Part shown: positions 24,907-38,300 of the stretch, piece by piece
How positions within the stretch are numbered: the first letter of the stretch is position 1
Layout: the number at the start of each line of letters is the position of its first letter
NCBI GenBank assembly: GCA_013365365.1
Contig: JABVXU010000085.1
Location: 103,633 to 167,632 of the forward strand
Direction of reading: 5' to 3'
DNA: 64,000 nucleotides
DNA from: Cruorifilaria tuberocauda
Taxonomy: Eukaryota; Nematoda; Chromadorea; Rhabditida; Onchocercidae
Notes under the pieces: generated by a model
What the model saw: only the letters and a program-made list of their open reading frames with translations
Database searches by the model: none
Told to the model about the DNA's origin: nothing
Made by a program: the position numbers and the translations under genes

Positions 24907-27900
24907 ATGTTCGCTTCAACATTGGATCATGCAGAAGCATTTCTGAAAAGCATATGCTGTGATCAATGGTATTTGTTATAGTTAATCAAACAATGCATAG
25001 ATTTTTTCCCTGTTTCTTAGCAGCACTGACTTCTTACCAATTATCTAGAAGACGACATGTGATTTTTCAGTTAAATAATGCTTAGTTTTAAATACTTATT
25101 AGGTAATTATCAATTGAATCTTCATAATTCAAATTTTTGCGAACAAAATTTCCGAATTATAAATTTTGCAAATTTCAGTCATCAACCGTCAGATAAGTTG
25201 CAATTTATTGGATCATCCTGCAAGCATGTCTTCTGCTGGTAAATTTATTCAAATTTACTTCGAAATAAACTTAGGGAGCCATCGGGATTATCATTTTAAA
25301 ACTTGAAATCCAACAAAGTTTTAGTCTCATATAAGTTCTCGGAAAATTAATGCAAAGTCGAAAAAAATATTTAAAAAACTTCAAAATTTGGATGTCTTGA
25401 TTTTCCGAAAAAAGAAATACGTGAATAGTTCAAATTTTTTCTTGAAAAATAATATGTGTGATAAAGCATTTATGACGTTTTTCAGGGCTTGTGTCAACGC
25501 AATCTGTGATGGGAAGTCTTTCCCACTATGTCCGCAATGTTTATTACCTGTTGGATTGCAACATGTGAAGTCAGCAACTTTTGCTGATCAGATTTTCCAA
25601 AATCTTTTGTTCCTGAAGGAAGCTCTTACTAAAGTTGGTTTTCCCGCTCACATATTCATTCAAAACAGGACAACAGGGAAAATATTAGACTGATATTTGA
25701 AATTAAATAATTTATACATACTGTTTATTACAAAAAATACTGAAGACTTTACTGCAACTCGATGAAAATGAGGTGATAACTGGTAATAAAAAAAATAATA
25801 AATGAAACTGGTACTAATAAAGAGCTGTTTCTAATAAAGACTTTGGTAATCACTTAATTTACCGTTTCAGAATAACTAGGTTGGTCATAATCCTGAAGCT
25901 CTGACACTGTATTTGTTTTCTTCATGTCCAAAGTTAAGTTGCTTAATGGCATTAATATCGAAGAATTCTAAATCTCAGTCGAAGAATATAGCAGAATTAG
26001 ATATTATTTCAGTTCACCGTTTCTCAGTGTGATCGAAAAATTATATTTGACCTAATCGAAACAGATGAACAGAGAAGAACAGTAGAAGAATTTTGTTCTA
26101 CTCAGGAATATGCTAAAATCAAGGATGATGTTAGTCGTACGAGCGTAAATGAACAGCTAGAAGAACTATCACCAGAGCAAGTTTCTATATTGTTTGGTTT
26201 TTTTGGTAGACAAGTTCAATGCTCTTGATAAATTTGATTGCAAATATAAATCCAATTTCTACTGATTAAATTTGTTTGGTTTTCAGCAATAATAAAAAGC
26301 TGTTTATAATGAAGACTTTAATGATCAATTAATTTACCGTTTCAGAATAACTACTATTTCGAACGATCATGTTTTGGGCCTCGTTTCGCTGTCAGATGAT
26401 AATACTACACCATCCGTGCAAAAAAAAAATGCTATCGTTGCTGGGGTTTCTATCCGAAATGACATCCCAATAATTCAACAAACGCATGTTTATGATGAAC
26501 CAAGAAATTTTCAGTTCTTCAAGGAACTACCTACAAATACTTTCGGTAGAACTGTGGCAAAGAAGAGGGCAGTTATCTTTAGAATTACAGCTTTTATTAC
26601 TCTTTATAAATTTATTGGTTAACTTCAGCTCTTAAATGGATCATCAAATCGGTTCAATCATTCCATCGATTAACCATAAATTACGTTATTGAGGGAAATA
26701 AGTACATTATCTGGTCAAGACTATTTCAGCAATCTAAAATCTTCAAAATTTAAATGTTTCCCATCCAAAGGAAATTTCAGATCAGTAGTTCAGATCACAA
26801 ATTGAAAAGTCGGAGTACCAAAAATTCAGATCCTATCACATTAACAACACTAACAGCACAAAATTCTCATAAATCACCGTCTCAACGCTACGAATATAAT
26901 CTGGTCAACGCAGCTATTCGTGGATCGAAAAAGAAACTTCTGGAAGCTTTGAAGGTGGTAACGCGATAAATGTAGCTGATACAATTGAGAGTTGTGATAT
27001 AAGAGAGGAGTAGATTTGATTTGGTGGGAGTAATCTTATATTCATATTCCTTAATTTGTTTAGTTATAGGACGGAGAAGATGCTAATGAAAGTGATAATC
27101 TCGGTTTAACAGCGCTTTATCATGCTGCAGCTCATAATTACACTGAAATTTGCAAAATTTTGATTGAGAACGGTGCTCTTATCAATGCACATGGTAGAGT
27201 GTTACTTTTAGATTTTGAGATTTACCAAATTAAGATTAAAAATCAGAATTATTTTTAACCTTCCTAACCAAATTTTGTTAAAACTAATATTTTGGATGGA
27301 CAAAATAACAAGTAGATTATATCGATCATAGCGAGAAAGGTGTTGAATAGATTGATGATAATTTATTAATTGTCAATGAAAAATCGTAATATTTAAGAAT
27401 TTAATTAATCAAATTTAATGTAGGTGGAGAGTTATGCGAAACAGCACTTCACGCAGCAGTACGTTGGGAAGCTATTGATGCTGTGGAATATTTGTTATCG
27501 AAAGGAGCAAATAGAAAAGTATATAACTTAAAAGTAACTTTACATTGTATTATTTATTTGTACTATAATATAGTTTAGACTATGCATGCATTAGTTAATT
27601 TAACCTGACTATTGCCTTCATTTATTTGCTGAAGAAAAATGCCACTCTTTCTTTTTGTAATTTCTTTGTTTCGTCTAGAATTTGAAAATTTTGGTGAATT
27701 AGATAAATAAATCCTACATTACAGAACGAAACACCCATGGATTTTATAAAAAATGAAGAAATACGTGCAGTTTTTAGCAGGATTTCCCATCCGGTTCAAA
27801 TTGGTATGATTTAGTTTGATCAAAAGGTGAAGTATAAAAATTTGAAGCAGATTAATTATGAACACCATGTGTATCGACTATCAAATAAGTGAATAATGTA

Positions 27901-29986
27901 TTTCGATCAATGCATATCAAAATCATTCACGTACCCATTCGAAGCTTTATATCATAAATGGAAAAGATGTACTTTAAAATCAAATAGCTTAAAATATCGG
28001 TTCTACTTCAATGCCTTAGCAAATTTATTGTGAATCAGTGAGCATAGTAGGAGCTCTTTTCAGCGGTTAAAAAAGTGTCATATTAACTGTGGTATTTTTA
28101 AATAATAATTGAATTTAAATTTTCACATAAGTTTTCATGTCCACAAAATAATTCATTCAAAATGCGAATAATTTTTCATAAAACAAAATGTATCCTTTCT
28201 AGTGTATCCTTCTCGAAAACTCAAAAAATATTCCGTATTCCTATCAAGAACCTTACCGGATGTAAAATTCGAATGTGGGAAACTTTTATTCATTGGTCTC
28301 TCAAAATACGCTATAAATTTCGAAACTGCCTCACATTTAGTTCTTCGGGCAGCAGAAAATCGAACAGCGGAGATCACTAGTATGTTTTATTTGAAGATTT
28401 TTGCAGTTATTAGAGATTTTCCAATAAACCATAGCAGAATAGAAGCAAATAGAATGATAAATTCTAATAGTTTAAAGTGGGAAGTGGAAAGAAAAACAGG
28501 AAGATTCTTGATATTGAAATTAAGCAAGTAAAGAAGTCTTTCTGCCGACTGTAATTTTGGAGAATATAATTTAGCTTTTTTTTGAATTAATCGTAATTTT
28601 TATTAAGTCTTCAATCCGATGATTTATATGTTTTTTTCACAGTTGAAATTCTGGAAGCCATGTTACGTGGACAATATATTTTGACGAGTGAATGGTTGGA
28701 TGCATGTTTACAAGCAAATGATATCGTGGATGAAGAGATATATGAAATTACATCAATTAATCGGAATGGTCAATTGCTTTCTACAAATTCATGTTCTATA
28801 GCTAGGAGAAATTATGCTAGAATGGTTAGTTTTTAATTACTATGATAATTTTCATTGGCGTTATCAAGACAGTTTTAATGCATTGCTTTCAATGCTACTG
28901 GTATCAAAATATGTATCATACAATTTACGATTTTTCTGTACAGATTTTGACAATTTTGCTTTTCGCATTCTTTGCTTATATTTATCGTTAACAGTCGAAA
29001 TGAGGCAGATTTCGCAGACATCCTTTTCTGATGATTTTTCATAACATTTGTTTTGGACTGTTCTCAAAGAAAAGACAAATTCAAGGAAAATGAAAAATTT
29101 TTCCTACTTATTTGCATTATTCTTCTCTGCTCTGCAATCTTGCGCTGTTGTAAAAATTCGCATTTTTTTTTGATGCACCAAGTTCCATTAGCTCTGGGAT
29201 TACTCGGTCCTTCAGGATTATTTAGTCATTCGGGCAACGAACCCATCAGGGGGTAATTTAAAGGACGTCGTCCCGATAATTTTCTTTACTTGTTAATTGG
29301 TTGATTAAATTAAATTGGGTTTTTGGATCATGATGGTAAAATGCAGCATTGTTTTGTAAAATCATCAGGAATTTTTTTTTACATCAAATAAGATATAGGT
29401 CAAATTTCTGGAAAGAAAATGAATGCAGCGTAAAAATTTCCAGTTTCCATTTCGATTTTGTTAAGCATCCCCGAAGCTATATATTTCTAGAAGCCAGAAC
29501 TCTTTCGAGGATGTCATTTTTATTTTTGCAAGCACAAATACTTACCATATCGAGAAAGTGAAATCAAAAAACTGGTTCAGTTAGCTGGAGGTATAATACT
29601 TGGAAGAGAACCCAAGGCGGAAGAATATATCGAAAGTGGTCTAAGACCGTATCACGCACAAAGAAAAAGTGATTTGAGTGAGGTAAGATATCTGTAAAAC
29701 TCTATTTTGAACTTCATGAAGTGGCTTCTAGTCAAATTTCAAAAAATTCAAGTTGTAGCTAACTGTTTTTGCTTGCATCATCCACCATTAAAATATTTTT
29801 CGAATTTATTTTTATGCATATTTCTGAACTCCAGTATTCCAGTTGTCGGGTTTGTTCGCGGTATATATGCCAGGCCAATCCATGCCACAACGGGTTTTGA
29901 AACAGAAATTCATCAGCCTTATCACACCGATTTGGATAATTGAATGTATCGCTCAGTTCACGCTTTTGCCACCCGAAGATCGATGA
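24907..29986 (+). CDS. brd-1: BARD1-like E3 ubiquitin ligase subunit (RING, ankyrin, tandem BRCT)
   Basis: Partner of BRCA1/BRC-1 in the RING heterodimer that ubiquitinates chromatin and supports homologous recombination. The N-terminal RING is complete C3HC4: C18-x2-C21, C35-x-H37, C40-x2-C43, C56-x2-C59, read across exons 24907-24968, 25179-25238 and 25486 onward. Middle exons start at 26013, 26346 and 26781; the donors of the RING-3, 26013 and 26346 exons are uncertain. Ankyrin repeats come from 26781-26954, 27070-27193 (GLTALYHAAAHNYTEICKIL), 27424-27518 (ETALHAAVRWEAIDAVEYLL) and 27725-27803. BRCT1 spans 28203-28379 and 28643-28824 (GQYILTSEWLDACL). BRCT2 spans 29491-29682 (RGCHFYFCKH, QLAGGIILGREPK) and 29843-29986 (PIWIIECIAQFTLLPPED, stop). 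The domain order is diagnostic of BARD1. The start at 24907 is the first ATG before the RING; an upstream exon is possible. Confidence 0.92.
25816..25878 (+). repeat. 63-bp direct repeat, copy 1 (intron/acceptor block in brd-1)
   Basis: Matches 26291-26353 at 56 of 63 positions, counted by eye. The block ends ACCGTTTCAGAATAACTA, so it carries a strong TTTCAG splice acceptor. Downstream of this copy the open frame is short (a stop about 10 codons on), suggesting this acceptor is a decoy or serves a micro-exon. Confidence 0.85.
26291..26353 (+). repeat. 63-bp direct repeat, copy 2 (functional-looking acceptor in brd-1)
   Basis: Second copy of the block at 25816-25878. Its TTTCAG at 26340-26345 opens onto a long reading frame (GLVSLSDDNTTPSV and on), so it is probably the real acceptor of a linker exon between RING and ankyrin repeats. 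Confidence 0.85.
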
Positions 29987-31275
29987 AAAACACCAAAAAT
30001 GCTACTTGAAATTTCCCATCTTATTCTTGCTCTCTTCACTATAATTTGAAGTTTTTGGTCTTCATGTTTTTGAAAAGAACGAATGCAGATATTGTGGATT
30101 CCTTCTTATTTTTTAATTAATAACGCTTCTCTTTTCGGTAATCTAAGACAAAACCATCGACACTTTGAATCCATTTATCAATTACGGCCATCTATAAATC
30201 CTTGGATTGTCATTTCCGTTTTATATTTGTAGTTGGGCTGCCATTAATGTCAGAGGTTCTAAACAAGCTCATAAAATTGTGAACTTTTGACTTGCTTGAA
30301 CTTCATAGGAATTATTTGTCCTTATGCTCAGATAATAATATATAGTGAGGACTTGAAATCCCATCTTGAGAAAGCAAAAATTTTAGGTTTTTTTAATTGA
30401 AATTTTTGATCCAAAATTCATACTTAAAAAACCGGCTGTGTGTCACAAAGTGTTTTGCCGCGCGATATTATCGAGTTTTCCAAAGCATCATATGCTTTAT
30501 CTCGAAATTTTAAGAATGAACAACATATTAGAGTGTTCACTTCCACCTTACGTAGAGAAACACACAGTTCTACACCATATTATTTTTGAGTTTTTGAAAC
30601 TTTAAAAAGTTAATCGATAATATATACATAATTAACATGAAGCGTGCTGAGAAATTAAACAAATAAAAATGCACAAACAATTAAACAAAGCATGTTACGC
30701 AGACCTCGCATGTGTGCGTAGTACAAGGTAAGCTTGCGAACAAAATAAGTTAGATATTATTGTGCCCGAAGTAAGATCGCATTAAATATCTCAAACGAAA
30801 AATCAGTGAATTTCAGAAGGAACAAAATAAGAAATTACATTCTTCTGAAATAATTTTTGAGGTTCTTATGCAAATAAAATTTCACAACAAAAAAAAATAC
30901 ACACTAAAATTCAAGAAAGTCTGAAGAGAAGTTGGTGTTCTAAAACTATTTTTCACTCTGTCATAGAAATCAATAACTTAGGGTCCATTCTATATTTCAT
31001 TTAGACTAAGCGACTATATATACAGGGTTCTTTCAACCATCTACTCAACTTGAATATTTATCAATAATCGGTTGTCTTAAGCACTCCCATAATTATACTG
31101 TATGTTTTTGTCCCGATGCTCCAAAATGCGAATGCCGTAATTTTTAATCATAAATTTGATAGGAATTTGAAGCTTCTAAAACATCAGCTGGCAAAAGATC
31201 CTGTCAAGAAAAAAAGTATATCGAAGTAATGCAAACGATAGAACAATGATGAAAGGAAAAGGAAACGGAAGTAAT
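29987..31275. other. convergent intergenic region
   Basis: Lies between the stop codons of brd-1 (+) and the LEPROT gene (-). It probably holds both 3' UTRs. No further ORF, tRNA or repeat was recognised. Confidence 0.5.
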
Positions 31276-34039
31276 TCACCAAAGTGACATATCGTGTAAA
31301 CCATCTTCGTTGAACACTTTGAAATATACCCAAACTGCACCAAAACAAACAACATTGGCGAGAAAGACGAAAAAACACGACAGACCAGGTATCTGCAATC
31401 GATGAAAAATGTTATCCGATAGCGGAAGATCAAAGTACATATTTGAAAAATAAATAAATCACGAATAAATCTTTACTTGTAATAATCAACTTTCATTAGT
31501 AAACCAATTATTTAACATTTAAAACAGGTGCGGGTAACGCATTTTTAGAAATTTTTACTGAAAAATACGCTTAGCATTATATATTTCTCCATCATGTGAA
31601 CGCTATTGATAAAACAATTTTCGAGGTAATTTTTTTCTAAAGTTCTAACTTGTAATCGACTGCAAGTTACAGATTATGTGTCCAAGCATAAGAATGAAAT
31701 AGCTTAATTCCAATATTTTTCTTCATTCTACTAAGCTTCGAATTCTAAATGCAAATAATGTTTTTGACTTCTTAGTCCTGTTTGATAAAAAAACACCCTT
31801 TAATTTTCAGGTGCTGGTACTTCACGGTATTTATTTCATTACTTTAGAAATAACAAAAAAATTAAATAAAAATATGGTGAAATTGCTAATCATATTAAGC
31901 ATCTACAAATGAAATAATTTAAACACTAGAACATTGAAACCGCATGAGATATGCAAATATGCATGTTTCCTGTATATGCATCAATCAGTAAAAAAATTTC
32001 TAATCTTTAGACTGCTATTCGCATCAACTTCGCTCACTGTTACAGTGAAATCCCTTTGAATAGTTGAAAGCAGAAAAAAGAAGCAAATCATGCATCCGTT
32101 GATTAAATCGGAATGATCCTAGATCGAGCCAATATTTGAATAACTAAAGCCATTTCCTAACTTATGAATTCTTCACAGAAATTCCTTCAATATCACTTTA
32201 CTTTTTAATAAATTGAAAAAACTGAAGATGTAAACTGTTGAAACTACCACGTTTTTCGCACTTTACCATTAAAAAAGTCCTGCAAATCCAAGTACAACAT
32301 GCATTACCGCTACTCACTCAGTATAATCGATTTCCATAGCGAATTTCCAAAAGTATCAATAATATCAATCAGAAGAGCGTTTGATTCCATCCATTTCCAT
32401 CGTCTTCTTGATGTAAATAAAAATAACTAAGAATCGTCAAAAACATCACCACAGAACCAAGATTTGAGCATAAGCATGCCAACCATTTGATCTAAATTAA
32501 TAAAAAAGTACCACGCACACAACAACGACTATTACAAGAATAGACGAAATACATTCAATACACTCAAATTTTTAATTCGAACAGAATTTAAGAAAATCAA
32601 AAACTTGAAGTGCTATGTATAAACCAAAAATACACCCCAAACGGATGATTTATCATTCTGTTAATTATCAAATGGGATACTTATCGATGGATAGCATCTA
32701 TTTTTAGGCAGGGCACTCACTGTCCTTAATACAAGCTTAACCGCTGAAGATATAAACCACTTTCCGGATAGATCTCTGATTATCCTCTGGTTATCTACAA
32801 TATTTCGGAACATGCCTCGAATAGTTCATGCAAATTTTTCTTCTCTTAAAAAGGAAAAAAAACCTATGAATTTAGGGGCCAAATTTTTAAGCTTTTATTA
32901 ATTTCGAACTATTTATAAAACTACACATTTTTATTGAAATGCTTATGATTAATCAATGATTTCAATTTTTCAATCAGAGAAATAAATTACATGCAAAATC
33001 ATGTATTTCGACAACTAGAAAATCATCAGACATGCAAAATTTTCCAAGTATATTCAAGAAAAATGGGTGTGAAGCATGTCATTGGGTTCAGTTCTAGTTT
33101 GAAATGAATCCGTTTCATAAAAATGTTCCTAATACATTCTTCCGCTTTGAAGATTAATAAAAACCTGTAAAATCCAATGTAAGCTCATGAAAACTTACTA
33201 TTCCAGCATGTGCTAAGACCACCGGTAATGCAAATGCTGATACCACAATGCCCGTCGTTATGAATAATGCAAACTCAATACAGGCTGAAGTACCAGTCAT
33301 ATCAACATGAGATCGGCGAGCTACTGATAATGGTATTGGAGCCAATACGTAGAAAATTACGACAAACAATGGCCACCAAATACTAAACAAAAGTTTCCTT
33401 CAATAAACTATTAAATTATAGAATTAAAAATTTTTTGTTGCGATCAATTTCGCTAATTTTATGTCCGCGAATAAATTGCAAACAAAACAATAAATATGCA
33501 AAAAACTATTTTGGATTTATTTCCTCACCTGAACATTGGCAATGCACATCCTAGAACAAGCAGAGTAAGACCAACCACACCAGATAACGCCAAGAGTACA
33601 ACCGCTAAAATAATATCATTTTCTTTTACAAAATGAAAGGTAAACCACTCCATAAAAACGATACTGTAATAAATGACTACATTTCTAATTGTCTTGAATT
33701 TTTTAATATTTTAAGAATTATATATTATTAATGCACAAAGAAAAATCAGCAGTAATAAGATGAAAAATATTCTGAGAATAGACAAGGAATGTTGACAGGA
33801 TGGATGAGACAAGCAAAGTTGAAGAATTACGCATATAATGCTCAAATGTGAACGTGGTGAATCTCTGTTTTTAGCATTAATTCTCTTTAATAAAAATAAA
33901 ACTATTGTTATTGCGGAGGTTACTAACTTCAAAAGTGCAACTAAAGAATTACTATTGTCATAGGATTGCAAACACCAGCGTAGAAAAAAAGGCAATAGAA
34001 AAAAAAATAAAATTCAATATTACCTCTAACGCCCGCCAT
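31276..34039 (-). CDS. LEPROT: LEPROT/Vps55 family four-helix membrane protein
   Basis: Small endosomal membrane protein. Yeast Vps55 acts in endosome-to-vacuole sorting, and vertebrate LEPROT limits surface display of leptin and growth hormone receptors. Four exons join in phase to 130 residues (human LEPROT has 131): 34039-34024, 33604-33529, 33382-33199 and 31392-31276. The first coding exon is only 16 nt and reads MAGVR plus one base, matching the family start MAGIK. Later blocks: [66 protein letters not shown], and the C-terminus ending in LW. Four membrane helices are expected. The last intron is about 1.8 kb, long for this window, and nothing was recognised inside it. Confidence 0.93.
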
Positions 34040-35387
34040 TAATAAATAACGTTGAATCTCCTGGATAACCAGAAAAAAACCACACTTAATTGTTGAATCC
34101 CAACCAGTGTACTAACAATCACTCTTGGTCTTTACTACCAAAATTGTCGAATCCTGAAAGATTTATTTGAAACTTGAAAGTATGGTCAAATCACACAGTA
34201 TTTTAAAATATATTAATGCCCATTTAGCAGAATTTTTTTTCATTGGAACTAGCAGACGTCTTATTGAAACTCATGTTTAGTATAAGAAATGATTAACGGA
34301 AACAGATTGACTAATATCAGACGCAGAAAATATTTCTTGAAATCAAAATTACTATAATTTAGTACATCTGTCAGTTAAACTACGAAGGGTTACTATGAGA
34401 ATAATTAAATTCTGAAGAGCTGAAAAACAAAGAAAGTTGAATATAATAATTGATATATCTCGAAGCAACCAAGTGATGCTCCAAATCTCTTCATATTTTT
34501 CTCTATTAGAAACCTCGCACTTCACATACAAATAAGTTTTACTTGTACCGATCTGATACAATTCCAAGTATCACCATCTTTTGACAAACTCCCACAGTAA
34601 ATCTTAATGTTAATGTTAATATTTATGTCTCTACATGCCGTCCTAACTCTTCTTCTTGTTTCTTTTAGGAGTCTCAAGATAATACAGTCCTTCATCGCAA
34701 CATATTCTCGCGTAGTCTATGCTGCTCATCCATTCACATCTCTTTGCGACAAGTGAAAGTAAAAAAATTTTAGCGACCAACGTCTACCGAATATTAGCGG
34801 GATGAATGAAAGTGACCACATTCGCATCCGAAGTTTGCTTTGCACGAAGAATGCGGAGACAAGAGGAAGGAGTGAAGCTGGAAGGTCGGAGGTTGTGGGT
34901 ACGGTTAAGTGGCGAGAATTGCTGAGTGGGGACAGGAGCATTAATAAGTTTCATAAAACTTGTCAAATTATATTGTCTAAAAATAAATAAAATCAAACCT
35001 CTTATGAAATTCGAATGTCCATCGAACTGGTCCTTTTCTTAAACTGTTGTGTGTGTTCCGGTTGAAATTCATGTATGTATGATTTGTATTTGAACGCAAA
35101 AGTCCGTGATTTATTTCGTGTATGTCGGTGGTTTCGTCTATGCCTGTGAATTACGAAATTTCAGATCATTTTAAAATCAAAAAAGTTTCTGTTTTTTAAG
35201 CATATTTTGAAAAGTTTATGACTAACTGATCATGAGTAACTTACTATTACTAGCTAACAATTCAATATTTATTTCGGAAAACTGTCGAGTATTCAAATGT
35301 CAAGAATTTATTTCACATCTTAATTATTTGTGAAAATTCCTCCACTTCGTGCAACTGGTTAATTGTGCACTTCATAGTTTAAATGAA
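34040..35387. other. divergent intergenic region
   Basis: Lies between the LEPROT start (-) and the Polyhomeotic-like start (+), so it probably holds promoters for both. Short overlapping ORFs on both strands around 34350-34990 lack family motifs and splice support. Confidence 0.5.
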
Positions 35388-38300
35388 ATGAGTGACAACG
35401 ATCCACCACCGCTACTCACAAAGCAAGCTACATGTGGTGTTACCACAACCTCAGACAATTCGATATCGATCGTTACTTGTACTGGTACTGGATTGGCGTC
35501 TAACAGTAATGGCTCCTTTACCAAAACAACCACCGTTGTTACACCTTCATCATCTTCTTCTTCTGTTTCCGATTCAGCCCAGGTCACGTCAGGTTGTAAT
35601 TCATTTTACACAACTTGTAATTACCAATTTAAATTCATATCATCTTATTTGCAATTTATGCTGTTTAAGCTTCAGTTCCTCATTCATTTTAGATATAATG
35701 CAATTCTGCCAAGGTTACAAATATTTGTTAATTTAAGGCTATTTAAGTTCGAAATTATTTCATCTTTACCTTCACTTAATCATCCATAGTGTTTCATTCA
35801 ATTCAAATTTCATTTTTTTGGCTCGAGTTTAATATAATGTTGTATATTTGTGTAACAATTGTCACATATAAACACTTAAAGAGTAGTTCAAATTTATTTA
35901 TGCTTCAGCCTCTTCAAATACGTCTGTGTCATCGTCGAGTAAAAATGTAACATCGGATAATAGAAATACAACTAATGTTATCGCTAGCAGTAGTGGAACA
36001 GCAATAACATCGACAACAACATCAGCAAATAGTAGCAAAACGGAGACGACTTCTACATCCTCAACACCACAACCAGCGTCAAAAAGTCGTCGTAAGCCAA
36101 CGTCTCGTGCTAAAAAAGATGCTGCTGACAAAACGAAGTAAGATTTCAATTTTTGATCTTAAAATGGTAATATACAGTTGCAGCAGTTTTATCTACGGGA
36201 TCGTCATATATCTTAAATCATCAGTAATTTTATCATGAGGTAAATTTGAAAGGATGAGGTTTGATGGCAAAAAATTTTTAAGCTATTCACTGCTATGCTC
36301 ACTACATATCCTATTATCTCTTCACGTCATTCGATCCTGATGACACGTAAAATTATAAGCATCATGTTGCATTTCACATAATATGTATCCCGTACAAATT
36401 GAAAAATTTTATCATCTTTTTGGTATTGACAAATATGATTCTTAGCAAATAGTCGAAGAAAATATGATGCCATTATCAATTCATGTTCGTTTTTTCTAGA
36501 AGTTGAATTTCTTTTTTTCAGAACCCCTACTGCAGTTGTTAGTTCATCTGCTGCACAAATGGTCCCACAAACACCATTAATGCTAACTTCTGCTTCGGTA
36601 GTTTTCCTCATATTTTTTATAAATAGTATTTGCATTTCCCATATGTCCCATTTCAGGCAAAAATATTTCTCCATTGATTTCAGATAAATTTAATTTATTG
36701 ATGCAGTTCTCTGAAAATTCCTGTTTCCTATATCCAAGAATTAATAGCCTGCGAGAAGCAATTTTATTCATTTATTTAGTATATCACTAGTTTTATTAAT
36801 TAAGGAAATACAGAAGCTCAATATTTAGGATTGTCCTGATCTAAGGAAGTGGGAATACAGTCCAAAATTTTGATTATTAATAAAGTTTTCGTAATATTCA
36901 GCCCGGACAATTCATGCTTGTTCATCATAATGGCCAATGCTATATGATGTCAGCAACGCAATATTTCGGTGCAAATCAGCAAATTGCTGCTGTTAGACCG
37001 GTAATTTCTGAAACAGTAATTTTTTAAACAAAAATTTTTTAATTATTTGGTATCTATGCACTGTATCACTTTCGTTTTCAATTTCCGCACCGCTTTCGTT
37101 TTTCCGATTTTTTTTTTGGTTTTCATTTCTTTTGTATTTAATATTCTATGAGCGACTCTAGCTTGTAACTATTCCATCTACTATTTATAATTCTTTCTCA
37201 CTATTCCTTTGGTCCACTTCTTTTCTCTGTTTCTTTATTAATTTAGTTTCCACTTCATTTGCAGCAACAGCAGCAACAATTTTTTGCACCAACAACATCC
37301 TGCACTAGTACCATTACCACTTCGGCACAAGACTTCTTCAAAGTGATGCAACAGCAACAAGTAAAGTCGGTTCAAAATTCGATAAATACAGTGTCTGCCG
37401 CTCAGCAGTTCTACTCACACCAACAATATCGTCATGCGCACTCGGCATGAATTTGGTTTTTCCCCTTTTCATTTCCACCATCACTTTTTGCATGCTTATT
37501 TTTATTTTCATATTTGCCTTTGACCAAGTTATTGGTAGTTTGATTTTTAATTCAGAGTTTTTCGTTTTCACATACATAAATGTTACTTATTCCTCTTTAT
37601 CTCTTGATAATAAACAGCGCTGAAATCGACTTAGATAAATTAGAATTAGAAATTAGAAGCAAATTCGGTAGTTTGATGATGTGCTTGCGTTATTTGTATA
37701 TTTTTCGGCCGTTTGTGTAGATCAAAATAGAGAAAAAGAATGCATGCAATGATAAAATTTTTTCATTTCTTTCAAATTTTCAATTAATGTTGGCAATTTT
37801 TAAGGTCTTAATTTCCTTTATTAAACCATTTGTTTGAATTTGTACTAGTACTGTTTCTATAGATCGTGAATTCTTGTGTTGAGATTATTCTGAGTCTTAT
37901 CCAATTTTTAGTGCATCATTCTTTCAATTTTCGAATTTTTTCAAAAAGCTATTGAATTTTTTGAAGAGTCTTGAAAGTTTATATTCTTAGGTCATGATTT
38001 AAAATCCGATTTTGTAATAACTTATTTTTATTCATTTTACAGATATCTTCTTCACAGCAACAATACGTGCAACCAGGTTTTGTGGCCAATAGCGCAACAT
38101 TAGGGCAACTTGCACGAAACCTAGCACCGAAACCATTACCGGGATCGGGATCAGGTATTGTCTTATATTATTTTTGATGTCTCACTATCAAACTGCAATG
38201 AAAGTGGAATCGTTTGATCTATAAATTCAAACATTCTGAGTACCATACTTTATGCAGTAAAAATTTAAGAGCTTTACACTTTCAATGCTTTAATTTATTT

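Noticed and set aside
33711..33995. 94-codon minus-strand ORF with hydrophobic C-terminus
   Set aside because: It lies inside the first LEPROT intron. The family N-terminus is explained by the 16-nt exon at 34024-34039, and the ORF is rich in Ile/Leu from AT-rich DNA.
34726..34996. Overlapping ORFs on both strands upstream of the Polyhomeotic-like gene
   Set aside because: Three ORFs in different frames cover the same bases with no family match; the region is more likely a promoter.
36327..36771. Minus-strand ORFs of 115 and 62 codons
   Set aside because: They run antisense to an intron and exon of the Polyhomeotic-like gene and have no motif; they are shadow ORFs.
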